In this document: piece after piece, positions 1 to 9,808 of the stretch
Position numbering within the stretch: the stretch's first letter is position 1
Layout: the number at the start of each line of letters is the position of its first letter
DNA from: Bradyrhizobium sp.
Lineage (GTDB): Bacteria; Pseudomonadota; Alphaproteobacteria; Rhizobiales; Xanthobacteraceae
Reading direction: 5' to 3'
Length of the DNA: 64,000 nt
Assembly: GCF_027451485.1 (NCBI RefSeq)
Contig: NZ_DAIDJE010000206.1
Coordinates: 1 to 64,000, forward strand
The notes under the pieces: generated by a model
Seen by the model: the letters and a program-made list of their open reading frames with translations, nothing else
Told to the model about the DNA's origin: nothing
Database searches by the model: none
Made by a program: the position numbers and the translations under genes

Positions 1-1496
<1,496 letters not shown>

Positions 1497-1518
1497 CTAG
1501 GGAAGGGGATAAGGGCGC

Positions 1519-1833
1519 TTACGCGGCCTTCTTCTTCTGGGAGACGTCGGTCAGGACGCCCATGATGTCGCTCTCCTTCATGATGAGGAGATCTTCGCCA
1601 TCGATCTTGACCTCGGTGCCCGACCACTTGCCGAACAGAACGCGGTCGCCAACCTTGATGTCGATCGGGATCAGCTTGCCGGACTCGTCGCGGCCGCCCG
1701 GGCCGACGGCGATGACTTCGCCCTGGGAGGGCTTTTCCTTGGCCGTATCGGGAATGATGATGCCGCCTGCGGTCTTCTCTTCGGCGTCGACGCGCTTGAC
1801 CACGACGCGGTCGTGAAGCGGACGGAATTTCAT
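1519..1833 (-). CDS. groES: Co-chaperonin GroES, 10 kDa
   Basis: Heptameric lid of the GroEL chamber. The 104-residue product [14 protein letters not shown].. has the expected length, the GGIIIPD mobile-loop segment around residues 23-29 and the [15 protein letters not shown] beta-barrel core. The ATG at 1833 is preceded by a strong AGGAGG site 5 nt away. First gene of the groES-groEL operon; promoter and CIRCE element lie within 110 nt upstream. Confidence 0.98.
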   Translation of the reverse strand: MKFRPLHDRVVVKRVDAEEKTAGGIIIPDTAKEKPSQGEVIAVGPGGRDESGKLIPIDIKVGDRVLFGKWSGTEVKIDGEDLLIMKESDIMGVLTDVSQKKKAA

Positions 1834-1877
1834 GCAGTCCTCCTAAGATCTTGAAGATGTTTGCAGATTTTAAAAAA

Positions 1878-1904
1878 TTAGCAGTCTCCGCCGGCGAGTG
1901 CCAG
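1878..1904 (-). promoter_or_regulatory. CIRCE element, HrcA operator of groESL
   Basis: On the plus strand the sequence reads TTAGCAGTC, nine bases, GAGTGCCAG. This matches the CIRCE consensus TTAGCACTC-N9-GAGTGCTAA with one mismatch in the left arm and two in the right. It lies 45-71 nt upstream of the groES ATG and just downstream of a candidate -10 box, where HrcA bound to the operator would block transcription start or early elongation. Confidence 0.9.
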
Positions 1905-1915
1905 CGGGTGATACG

Positions 1916-1944
1916 GAGATAATCCAAAGTTTTCGGGGAGACAA
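1916..1944 (-). promoter_or_regulatory. Candidate groESL promoter
   Basis: Reading the minus strand, TTGTCT (1944-1939) and TATCTC (1921-1916) are separated by 17 bases, and the CIRCE element begins 11 bases after the -10 box. The upstream CTTG also fits an RpoH-type -35. The spacing to CIRCE and to groES supports it, but the sigma factor cannot be assigned from sequence. Confidence 0.55.
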
Positions 1945-2039
1945 GGGGCGGTAGCAGAAAAATTGGCACTCACACAAGGCCTCTGCCAGCTTCCTGTTGT
2001 CAGCGTTAATGCGGGCGCCCCTAAGCTGGGACGGCACTA

Positions 2040-2066
2040 TTAGCAGTCGAGCTAAGTGGCTGCTAA
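2040..2066. promoter_or_regulatory. Second CIRCE-like inverted repeat
   Basis: TTAGCAGTC, nine bases, GGCTGCTAA. The arms are complementary at eight of nine positions and the 9-9-9 layout is that of CIRCE. Its left arm is identical to the left arm of the groESL CIRCE at 1878. It sits 207 nt upstream of groES and 163 nt upstream of usg, so it may act as an auxiliary HrcA site, serve a promoter facing usg, or be a relic of a duplicated groE promoter. Confidence 0.6.
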
Positions 2067-2228
2067 CGCTAGCTTTTTCAACAGATCGTTAAACATTTAG
2101 GCTTGTGATGGGTTGTTCGCGTGCGTCACATTTCTCTCATGTGAGTGCATCTCGACTCACGGTGGCACCTGCCATCACGGCGTCAGCCACCGCGGCCCAG
2201 CTGCACTCTCGCAATTTGGAGGGTTGGC

Positions 2229-2513
2229 ATGGTCTCGCGGGTTGGTGTTTCCGAAGATTTCCGGAAACAAGTGCTGGGTTATGGGCTGACGACGGCGGAA
2301 ATTCTCTATCGGCTGCCGGATCATCCCTCGCTGCTCCAGACCTACGTCTGGCAGAACTACGATCTGTTCCCGAAATTCCCGGCGCTGCGGGATTTCCTGC
2401 ACTTCTGGCAGGAAAAGCTCGAGGGACCGCTCTATTCGGTCCGTGTCGCGCATTCCAAGCTGATCAAGCCCGCCGACTTTCGCGCCGTCGACGGCGTGTT
2501 CCGTCTGCATTGA
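2229..2513 (+). CDS. usg: Usg family protein
   Basis: Small 94-residue protein of the Usg family, first noted near tryptophan genes in alphaproteobacteria; the biochemical role is unknown. The sequence has the family hallmarks LGYGLTTAEILYRLPDHPS, LLQTYVWQ and VRVAHSKLIKP. The ATG at 2229 is chosen because GGAGGG precedes it by 5 nt and it matches the usual family N-terminus MVS; the open frame continues upstream to 2145 without a ribosome site. It stands alone, followed by a palindromic repeat. Confidence 0.85.
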   Translation: MVSRVGVSEDFRKQVLGYGLTTAEILYRLPDHPSLLQTYVWQNYDLFPKFPALRDFLHFWQEKLEGPLYSVRVAHSKLIKPADFRAVDGVFRLH

Positions 2514-2520
2514 TTTTGGA

Positions 2521-2643
2521 GTCGTCCCGGCGAATGCCGGGGCCTCCGCGCAATCTCTGCAAGAGGCACGTCATCCGATAACCGCGTCCTGTGGCGATGG
2601 GGCGCGGGTCGCACTCGCTAGTCCATCGCTTGTCCGGGACGAC
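2521..2643. repeat. Palindrome-ended dispersed repeat
   Basis: An element of about 123 bp with perfect 10-bp terminal inverted repeats: GTCGTCCCGG at 2521-2530 and CCGGGACGAC at 2634-2643. This resembles the GTCGTCCC.. intergenic repeats common in Bradyrhizobium genomes. It fills most of the usg-cupin gap. Confidence 0.6.
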
Positions 2644-2700
2644 GACCACCCATTGTGATAGGCTTTCCACTCCTGATTTTCTCGGGAAGGGAGAGCACAC

Positions 2701-3258
2701 ATGGCCACCAAGAAGTCCAGGAAGCCGGCCGCACGCGCCGCCGCCAAAAATTCCGCGCAGAAGAAGTCGCCGGCGCGCAAGGCGTCCACACGCAAGATGG
2801 CCGCCAAGTCCAATGCGCGGCGCAAATTGAAGGGCAAGGGCAGGGCGGCTGTTCCGGTCAAGCGGGCACGGCCGAAGCAGCGCGTCGCCATCAGCCATCA
2901 CCGCGAGGAAGACTTCAAGGCCGATGGTCTGCGCGCCTACGCGAAATACCGCGACCTTGGCGTCGCCGATGCGAGCGGCGGAGCGGCGCGGGCGCATGTG
3001 ATCCGCCTGGTCGGGCCGTGCGATCCGGATGTCGTCTCAAAGCTGCATTTCCACGACGTCGACTTCCAGATGGTCTACGTGCTCAAGGGCTGGGTGAAAA
3101 CCTATATGGAAGGCGTTGGCGAGACGATGTTTCAGACGGGCAGCTCCTGGACCCAGCCGCCGCGCATCAAGCATTTGATCATGGACTACTCCGATGATGT
3201 CGAACTGCTCGAGGTCATCCTGCCGGCCGAGTTCAAGACAGTCGAACTGGCGGTGTGA
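2701..3258 (+). CDS. Cupin-domain protein with a Lys/Ala-rich basic tail
   Basis: A 185-residue protein of unknown function. Residues 1 to about 65 are almost entirely Lys, Arg, Ala, Ser and Pro, like the C-terminal tails of histone H1-like proteins, and are predicted disordered. From about residue 70 there is a single small cupin barrel with the metal-site-like segment LHFHDVDFQMVYVLKG and the second motif region SSWTQPPRIKHLIMDYSDD. The ATG at 2701 follows a GGGAAGGGAGAG stretch. Cupins of this size bind a metal or small ligand; the tail suggests nucleic-acid or membrane-surface binding, which is inference. No neighbouring gene hints at a pathway. Confidence 0.75.
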   Translation: MATKKSRKPAARAAAKNSAQKKSPARKASTRKMAAKSNARRKLKGKGRAAVPVKRARPKQRVAISHHREEDFKADGLRAYAKYRDLGVADASGGAARAHVIRLVGPCDPDVVSKLHFHDVDFQMVYVLKGWVKTYMEGVGETMFQTGSSWTQPPRIKHLIMDYSDDVELLEVILPAEFKTVELAV

Positions 3259-3331
3259 TTTCGGTTGACGTTCAGCGACCGCGACGCTTGCTTGTCCCTC
3301 CCCGCAAGTGAGAGGGATCAGAACAGGCCGC

Positions 3332-5269
3332 ATGACTTTCAAATATCGCGAAGACATCGACTGGCTGCGCGCCATCGCCGTGCTTTCGGTGGTGGCGTTC
3401 CACTTCGAGGCGCCGGTGTGGGGCGGGTTCGTCGGGGTCGACGTTTTCTTTGTGATCTCCGGCTATCTGATCACCGGGATTATCCAGTTGGAATTGAAAG
3501 CCGGAACGTTTTCATTTCCGCGCTTCTATGAACGGCGGGTACGCCGACTGCTGCCCGCACTCTATGCCATGGTTGCGCTGACGGCGCTTCCGTCCTTTCA
3601 TTATCTCTTGATCTCCGAGCGCGCCGAATTGTTCCGCTCGGTCGCGGCCGTCGTCACCTTCACCTCGAACTTCTTCTTCTGGTTCCAGACCGGCTATTTC
3701 GACCATGCCGCGGTGGAAAAGCCGCTGCTGCACACATGGTCTCTGGCGGTCGAGGAGCAGTTTTATCTCGCGCTGCCGGTGACGCTGTGGCTGATTTCGC
3801 TGCTCGCGCGCGGCCGCCGGCTTGTCCTCTCGGCGACGCTGGTTGCACTTTCGCTTGCCTCTTTCGCCCTGTCGATCTGGTTGATGGAATCAGGCCGCTC
3901 CGCGGCTGCGTTTTTCATGAGCCCGCCGCGGGCCTGGGAATTCCTGATCGGAGGCCTCGTCGCGACAGAGGGATTCCCGTTGCTGCGTCACGCGCTGACG
4001 CGGCAGGTCGTGCGCGGCGCGGCGCTTGTGGTGCTGGCAATCCCGATCTTCGGCTTGCGTGAGGGGCCGGGCTTTCCGGGCTTTTACGCGCTTGCGCCCT
4101 GCATCGGCGCGGCGCTGTTCATCTGGAGCGGCATCGGAGTGCCGGCATTGAAGCGGCCGGCTTTTGCGCCGCTTGAAATCGTCAGGTTCTTTGGCCGGAT
4201 CTCCTATTCCCTTTATCTCTGGCACTGGCCGCTCTTTACCTTCGCGCGATTCTCGAAGAACGGCCTCGTGCTCGACGCGGCCGACAAGCTCGCCCTGTTC
4301 GCGGTCACGGTCGTGATCTCCTATGTGTCCTGGCGCTATGTCGAGCAGCCGTTCCGCGAGCGGACGCTTGCGCCGACCAGGGCCGCGGCATTTCGCCTGG
4401 CCGGCGCGGCGAGCGTCGCGCTACTCGCCGCCAGCGCGCTCGGGCTTTTCGCAAGCCGGTCGTCGTCGGAAGCCGATCAGGTTGCGAGACGGCTCGAGAG
4501 CTACGACACTTATCATTTTGCGCAGCTCTATCGTTCCGGGATTTGCTTTGATCCCCCCAATGGGGCGTTCGGCGCAGCCTGCCTGGCGCCGGCCGCGGGC
4601 AAGCCCAACTGGCTTCTCTGGGGCGACAGCTTTGCTGCGCACGATTTCCACGGGCTGCACGAGGTCACCGCGACGCGCGATGTAAACCTGTTGCAGGCGA
4701 CGCGAGCCGCCTGCATGCCGACATTGAACGCGGCGGCGCAGGGGGTCGAGTCCTGCCGCAGCCTTGCCGTCCGAATGGATGCGTTCTTTCGCGACCACCG
4801 GGTAGATCTGGTCATCATGGCCGGCGACTGGCTGGAATACGGTCGCGGCGCCCGGTTCGACGCCATGATAGCCGATCTCAAACACACCATCGCGCGGCTG
4901 AACCACGCCGGAATGGCCGTCGCGCTGCTGGGCCCGGCGGTGCAGTTCAAGGCCCGATTGCCGTCGATGCTGCTGCGCGCACACCTGCGGCAGGCGGAGC
5001 CGCGTGCCGATGATTTTGTGCTGCCGGACATCTTTGGCTTCGATGAGCGGATGAAGGCCGCATTGCCGCCAACCGCAAAGTTCTCCTTCATCTCGGTGGT
5101 CGATGCGGTTTGTCCGGCGCGGCAATGTCCGCTTGCGCTTGCCGGCGGCGTTCCGCTGGCCTGGGATCATGCGCATCTCACCGCCGAAGGATCGGTTTAT
5201 GTGATGAACAAGATTGCGCCGCTGTTGGGCCGCGGGTCGGTCCAGTCGTCGGTGGGCGCGAACGAATGA
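3332..5269 (+). CDS. Acyltransferase 3 / SGNH-hydrolase fusion (OafA/YrhL type)
   Basis: Inner-membrane O-acetyltransferase of 645 residues, likely modifying a surface polysaccharide or periplasmic glycan. The N-terminal half is the multi-helix acyltransferase-3 domain with the conserved D10..H24 pair in REDIDWLRAIAVLSVVAFHF and the WSLAVEEQFY motif. The C-terminal third is a periplasmic SGNH domain: G431-D432-S433 (WGDS) supplies the nucleophile and D612-H615 (WDHAH) completes the triad. The ATG at 3332 has an AGG site upstream; a GTG at 3308 is possible but less supported. No glycan cluster surrounds it, so the acceptor is unknown. Confidence 0.88.
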   Translation: MTFKYREDIDWLRAIAVLSVVAFHFEAPVWGGFVGVDVFFVISGYLITGIIQLELKAGTFSFPRFYERRVRRLLPALYAMVALTALPSFHYLLISERAELFRSVAAVVTFTSNFFFWFQTGYFDHAAVEKPLLHTWSLAVEEQFYLALPVTLWLISLLARGRRLVLSATLVALSLASFALSIWLMESGRSAAAFFMSPPRAWEFLIGGLVATEGFPLLRHALTRQVVRGAALVVLAIPIFGLREGPGFPGFYALAPCIGAALFIWSGIGVPALKRPAFAPLEIVRFFGRISYSLYLWHWPLFTFARFSKNGLVLDAADKLALFAVTVVISYVSWRYVEQPFRERTLAPTRAAAFRLAGAASVALLAASALGLFASRSSSEADQVARRLESYDTYHFAQLYRSGICFDPPNGAFGAACLAPAAGKPNWLLWGDSFAAHDFHGLHEVTATRDVNLLQATRAACMPTLNAAAQGVESCRSLAVRMDAFFRDHRVDLVIMAGDWLEYGRGARFDAMIADLKHTIARLNHAGMAVALLGPAVQFKARLPSMLLRAHLRQAEPRADDFVLPDIFGFDERMKAALPPTAKFSFISVVDAVCPARQCPLALAGGVPLAWDHAHLTAEGSVYVMNKIAPLLGRGSVQSSVGANE

Positions 5270-5281
5270 ACGAATCCGCCG

Positions 5282-6547
5282 TCAGGTCAGCATGCCGACG
5301 ATCGCGCCCATCAGGCAGGTCGTCAGCGTGCCGGAAATGATCGACTTCAACCCCAGCGAATTGATCTCGTCGCGGCGCTCCGGCGCCATGGTGCCGAGGC
5401 CGCCGACCATGATGCCGAGGCTGCCGAAATTGGCAAAGCCGCACATCGCGTAGAGCATGATCAGCCGCGACCGCGCATCGAGCGTGCCGGGGGGAAGCTT
5501 CGAAAAATCGACATAGGCGATCAGTTCGTTGAGCACGGTTTTCGTCCCCATGAGACTGCCGGCGGGCACGGCCTGCGACCACGGCAGCCCCATCAGCCAG
5601 CACACCGGCGCCATGACGTAACCGAGCAGGCGCTGCAGCGTGATTGCGCCGCCGATCTCGGGCAAGAGCCCAAGGATCGCATTGGCGAGATGAACCAGCG
5701 CCACCAGCACGATCAGCATGGCAACGATATTCAGGAGAAGTTCAAGTCCGGCCGTGGTGCCCTTGACGATCGCATCCATGGTGGAGGCTGCATGCAGGTC
5801 GGGATCGCTGGCGAGCCGCGGGTCACCCCAGGTGCCGCCGGTTTTGATGTCGGCCGTTTCCGGCACCATGATCAGGCTGACCAGAATGGCAGCGGGCGCG
5901 CCCAGTACCGAAGCGATGACGAAGTGTCCTGCGGCGTCGGAAATCAACGGGGCCAGCAGCGTCGCGTAGAGCACGAGCACAGTGCCTGCGATGCCGGCCA
6001 TGCCGCCGGTCATCACCAGAAACAACTCGCTGCGGGTGAGGTTTGCGAGATAGGGGCGAATGAACAGCGGCGCTTCCACCATGCCAAGAAAGATGTTGGC
6101 GGCGGTCGACAGCCCGACCGCGCCACCAATGCCGAGCGTGCGCTCGAGCGCAAAGGCCATCCCGCGTACGATCGGCGGCAGGATGCGCCAGTAGAACAGC
6201 AACGTGGTCAGCACGCTCATGATCAGCACGATCGGCAAGGCCTGAAAGGCCAGGATGAAATCGGCGCCAGGCGATTTCAGATCGAACGGCAGCGCGCCGC
6301 CGCCGAGATAACCGAACACAAAGGAGGTGCCGGCACGCGATGCGGAGGCGATTGCGCCGACGGCATCGTTGATCAAACCGAACACGCGCGCCACGCCCGG
6401 TAATTTGATCAGCACGACCGCGGTCGCCAACGTGACCACGAGGCCGATTCCGGACTGCCGCAACGAGACCGCGCGGCGGTTCTCACCAAACATCCACGCC
6501 AGCGCGAGCAGCGCGACAATGCCGAACGCCGATTGAACTTGAAGCAT
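5282..6547 (-). CDS. Concentrative nucleoside transporter (NupC/CNT family)
   Basis: Cation-coupled nucleoside importer of the inner membrane, 421 residues with about ten hydrophobic segments. Family signatures are GLSTAANIFLGMVEAPLFIRP (gate helices), LFLVMTGGMAGIAGTVLVLYA, and GTKTVLNELIAY with CGFANFGSLGI near the C-terminus. The ATG at 6547 is used because AGGGGG precedes it; the open frame extends to 6691 without support. It converges on the acyltransferase gene with 12 nt between stops. Confidence 0.9.
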   Translation of the reverse strand: MLQVQSAFGIVALLALAWMFGENRRAVSLRQSGIGLVVTLATAVVLIKLPGVARVFGLINDAVGAIASASRAGTSFVFGYLGGGALPFDLKSPGADFILAFQALPIVLIMSVLTTLLFYWRILPPIVRGMAFALERTLGIGGAVGLSTAANIFLGMVEAPLFIRPYLANLTRSELFLVMTGGMAGIAGTVLVLYATLLAPLISDAAGHFVIASVLGAPAAILVSLIMVPETADIKTGGTWGDPRLASDPDLHAASTMDAIVKGTTAGLELLLNIVAMLIVLVALVHLANAILGLLPEIGGAITLQRLLGYVMAPVCWLMGLPWSQAVPAGSLMGTKTVLNELIAYVDFSKLPPGTLDARSRLIMLYAMCGFANFGSLGIMVGGLGTMAPERRDEINSLGLKSIISGTLTTCLMGAIVGMLT

Positions 6548-6824
6548 GATCCCCCTGAAAGTCCCGTACAGACTATGCCAGCCTTGCGGTTCGAGGCGCA
6601 ACGGCAGGCAAGGTTTGGTCCCCTGGTGCTCGATCCTAACATTTGCACCCCGCGGGGGTAGGCACTTTGCAACGTCCAGATCAAGGGACAACTGGCAGCC
6701 TCAACTTTGCGGTGACGCTGTGGATTTGACGGTCGCATCGCGACCTCGAGGCCACGGGGCGCGAACGTCAAATCGCTTCACGGCCCGTTGACTTTGCCGC
6801 CACCATCGGCCACCGATCGCGATT

Positions 6825-8048
6825 ATGGCTTCAATTGCGCCGGTAAGCGCCGGGACGTTACTCAAGCAACCTTCATTCCTCTTCTTCCTGCTGTCGCGAA
6901 GCCTGACGCGGTTTGCCAGCCAGATTGGCGCGGTCGCAATCGGCTGGCAGATCTATGCGCTTACCGGCAGCGCGTTCGATCTCGGCATGGTCGGACTGGT
7001 GCAGTTCCTCCCGACCGCGTTACTGGTGTTTGTCGCAGGCCACGCCGCCGACCGCTTCGAACGCAAACGCGTGGTGCAGCTCTGTCAGCTCGTTGAAGCC
7101 GCAACCGCTCTCTTTCTCTGCTGGGGTTCATACGGCGGCTGGATCGCCGAGGTTCATATCTTCATCGCGACCTTCGTGCTGGGCATGGCGGGCGCGTTCG
7201 AAAGTCCGACCATCGCGGCGCTGCTGCCGCTGATCGCGCCACAGGGCTCATTGCAACGCGCCACCGCGCTGTCGAGCGCGGCCGCGCAGCTTGCGACCAT
7301 CACGGGGCCGGCGGTCGGCGGCCTTGCCTATGCGGTAGCGCCAGGGCTGCCTTACGGCATCATGCTGGCTTTCTGGCTTCTCGCCATGCTGTTCACCGGC
7401 GGAATTGTGGTCACCGAGCCGGTGCCCGCCAAGCACGGCGAAATGTCAGACGACATCTTTGCCGGCGTCCGCTTCATTCGCGGCAATCCAGCGATCCTCG
7501 GCACGATCTCGCTCGACCTGTTCGCGGTGCTGTTCGGCGGCGTGACGGCGCTATTGCCGATCTATGCGCGCGATATCCTGGATGCCGGCCCGATGGGGCT
7601 CGGCATCCTGCGGGCCGCGCCGGCGGTCGGCGCACTGTTCATGACCACGATTCTGGCGCGCCACGCCATCGACCGCCGGGTGGGCTTGCGGATGTTCCAG
7701 GCAGTGATCGTATTTGGTATCGCAACCGTCGTGTTCGGACTCTCGCACTGGATGTGGCTGTCGCTGCTGGCGCTGGCCGCGCTCGGTGCGGCGGACACGA
7801 TCAGCGTCGTAATCCGTTTTTCGCTGGTGCAGCTTTCCACGCCGAACGAGATGCGTGGCCGAGTCGGTGCGGTGAACTTCCTTTTCATCAACGCCTCGAA
7901 CTATCTCGGCCAGTTCGAGAGCGGGGTCACGGCGGCGTTGCTCGGAACTGTGGCGTCCGCGGTGCTCGGCGGCGTCGCCACGGTCGCGGTCGCATTGCTC
8001 TGGATGAAGCTGTTTCCTTCGTTGCGCGACGTTGAGAGGCTGGAGTAG
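6825..8048 (+). CDS. MFS transporter, EntS/MFS_3-like exporter
   Basis: Proton-driven efflux carrier of 407 residues with twelve predicted helices. The loop motif AGHAADRFERKRVV after helix 2 is the MFS motif A, and the fold resembles the EntS/YfiS branch that exports siderophores or drugs; the substrate is unknown. Divergent from the nucleoside permease with a 277-nt gap lacking a recognisable operator. Followed by two palindromic repeats. Confidence 0.85.
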   Translation: MASIAPVSAGTLLKQPSFLFFLLSRSLTRFASQIGAVAIGWQIYALTGSAFDLGMVGLVQFLPTALLVFVAGHAADRFERKRVVQLCQLVEAATALFLCWGSYGGWIAEVHIFIATFVLGMAGAFESPTIAALLPLIAPQGSLQRATALSSAAAQLATITGPAVGGLAYAVAPGLPYGIMLAFWLLAMLFTGGIVVTEPVPAKHGEMSDDIFAGVRFIRGNPAILGTISLDLFAVLFGGVTALLPIYARDILDAGPMGLGILRAAPAVGALFMTTILARHAIDRRVGLRMFQAVIVFGIATVVFGLSHWMWLSLLALAALGAADTISVVIRFSLVQLSTPNEMRGRVGAVNFLFINASNYLGQFESGVTAALLGTVASAVLGGVATVAVALLWMKLFPSLRDVERLE

Positions 8049-8054
8049 CGGGCG

Positions 8055-8154
8055 CGCCTCATCCTGAGGCGCCGCGGCTTGCGCGGCGTCTCGAAGGATG
8101 GGCCACGAGCCTCATGGTTCGAGACGACACTGGAAGCGCCTCCTCATCGTGGGG
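8055..8154. repeat. Pair of inverted palindromic repeats
   Basis: Two copies of an abundant Bradyrhizobium-type palindrome. One (8055-8100) runs CCTCATCCTGAGGCGCC to GTCTCGAAGGATG; the second (8110-8154), in opposite orientation, runs CCTCATGGTTCGAGACG to CCTCCTCATCGTG. They lie between two convergent genes and can fold into hairpins. Confidence 0.7.
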
Positions 8155-8171
8155 GTCCATGTCTCAGCGCG

Positions 8172-8933
8172 TCAGCCCCGCCCGACGAACGGCATCTTGC
8201 TGGCCATGACCGTCATGAACAGCACATTGGCATCGAGCGGCAGGCTTGCCATGTAGACCACGGCATCACCAACCGCCTTTGCGTCCATGCGAGGCTCCGG
8301 CATCTTGCGGCCGTCGGGCTGCAACACGCCCTCGACCATTCGGTCGGTCATCGGCGTCGCCGCATTGCCGATATCGATCTGCCCGACCGCGATGTCATAG
8401 GCTCGGCCGTCGAGGTTGGTGGCCTTGGTCAGGCCGGTGATCGCGTGCTTGGTGGAGGTGTAGGGCGCTGAGAAGGGCCGTGGCGCATGCGCGGAAATCG
8501 AGCCGTTGTTGATGATGCGGCCGCCGCGCGGCGTCTGGTCCTTCATGATGCGGAAGGCGTGTTGGGTGCAAAGGAACGCGGCGGTGAGGTTTGTGGAAAC
8601 CACCGCCTGCCACTGCGCAAGACTCAAGTCCTCGAACGGCATCGCCGGCGTTCCCATTCCGGCATTGTTGAACAAGAGATCAAGCCGGCCGCAGGTCTCC
8701 ATCACCTTCGCGAACAGGGCGGCGATCGAGCCGGCGTCGGTCATGTCGGCGGGAATCACAAGCGCTTTGCCGGCCGGACCGAGATCCCTGGTTTCTTCCA
8801 GCTTCTCCCTCCGCCGCCCGGCAAGCGCGACGGTAAAACCTGCATTCATCAGCGCCAGCGAGGCGGCGCGGCCGACGCCGGTCCCGGCGCCGGTGACGAT
8901 GGCGATCTTGTTGTCATTCTTGGGCTCGGTCAT
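8172..8933 (-). CDS. Short-chain dehydrogenase/reductase
   Basis: NAD(P)-dependent oxidoreductase of 253 residues with a classical SDR layout: cofactor motif TGAGTGVGR at residues 14-22, NNAG, the catalytic Ser in NNGSIS and YTSTK as the Y-x3-K pair. The substrate is not predictable; the family includes 3-oxoacyl reductases and sugar or steroid dehydrogenases. It starts 29 nt after the stop of the Anbu gene on the same strand, so the two may be cotranscribed. Confidence 0.88.
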   Translation of the reverse strand: MTEPKNDNKIAIVTGAGTGVGRAASLALMNAGFTVALAGRRREKLEETRDLGPAGKALVIPADMTDAGSIAALFAKVMETCGRLDLLFNNAGMGTPAMPFEDLSLAQWQAVVSTNLTAAFLCTQHAFRIMKDQTPRGGRIINNGSISAHAPRPFSAPYTSTKHAITGLTKATNLDGRAYDIAVGQIDIGNAATPMTDRMVEGVLQPDGRKMPEPRMDAKAVGDAVVYMASLPLDANVLFMTVMASKMPFVGRG

Positions 8934-8962
8934 GACTTCCTGCCTTGCTTGTTGTTGGTTGC

Positions 8963-9718
8963 TTATGGTTTCTGTGTTTCGGTCTTGTAGGGCGGGCGCG
9001 GGATGTTCTGATGGGCCGCGCGCAACGCCGCCGACCAGCGCGAGCGCAGATCGTGGAAATAGGGCTCGCCCGCCTCGATGCGGTGGTTGAGGTCGGCGTC
9101 GCAGACATCGTTGCGCACCACGAGCACATCGATCGGAAGGCCGACGCCGAGATTGGAGCGCATGGTCGAGTCCATCGAAATCAGGCTGGTCTTGAGTGCG
9201 TCGTAGAGTTCGACGTCATAATGCAGCGCGCGATCGAGCACGGGTTTGCCGTATTTGTGCTCGCCGATCTGCAAGTACGGCGTATCCGTGGTGCATTCGA
9301 TGAAATTGCCGGCCGGATAGACCATGAAGAGCCGCATCCGCGAGCCCTTGATTTGACCGCCGAACAGGAAAGACACGTCGAAACTGATATCTTCCGCCTT
9401 CAGCGCGGTGCCCTCGGTGGCGTGGACCGAGCGGATCGCTCTCCCGATGCGCTGCGCCGCCTGGAACATGGTCGGCGCGTTGAGCAGCGTTTCGAACTCG
9501 CCGCTATCGGGGTCTTGCATGCCTTCGGTCAGGGTGGAAAGCACGGACTGGCTGATCGCGAGATTACCGGCGCTGGCGATCGCCAGAATCCGTTCGCCCG
9601 GTCTGGAGAAGATGTGCAGCTTGCGGAAGGTCGAGACATTGTCGAGACCGGCATTGGTGCGGGTATCAGCGATCATGACGAGACCGTCCCGTACCAACAC
9701 TCCGCAGCAGTAGGTCAT
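8963..9718 (-). CDS. Anbu, proteasome-type N-terminal threonine peptidase
   Basis: Ancestral beta-subunit (Anbu) self-compartmentalising hydrolase of the Ntn family. The 251-residue protein starts [20 protein letters not shown]; loss of Met1 would expose Thr2 as nucleophile, and the [16 protein letters not shown] segment is diagnostic for Anbu. Related proteins assemble into open-ring or helical multimers; the physiological substrate is unknown. Its usual partners (ATP-grasp, alpha-E, transglutaminase) lie 5.7 kb away at 15398-18701, not adjacent. It is followed on the same strand by an SDR gene. Confidence 0.93.
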   Translation of the reverse strand: MTYCCGVLVRDGLVMIADTRTNAGLDNVSTFRKLHIFSRPGERILAIASAGNLAISQSVLSTLTEGMQDPDSGEFETLLNAPTMFQAAQRIGRAIRSVHATEGTALKAEDISFDVSFLFGGQIKGSRMRLFMVYPAGNFIECTTDTPYLQIGEHKYGKPVLDRALHYDVELYDALKTSLISMDSTMRSNLGVGLPIDVLVVRNDVCDADLNHRIEAGEPYFHDLRSRWSAALRAAHQNIPRPPYKTETQKP

Positions 9719-9808
9719 TTCCGCACCCTGAAGCTCATTGGGGCGCGAAACTATCCAATTTCATACCCGCGTCCAACCCCAATCGGAAGGACGCGGGCCG
9801 CGCTGGTG

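Larger units (their letters stand above)
1834..2228. other. Intergenic region between divergent groES and usg
   Basis: This stretch of 395 nt holds no credible gene. It contains the groESL promoter, the CIRCE element and the second CIRCE-like repeat. The part next to usg (2070-2215) shows no clear promoter. Confidence 0.7.
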
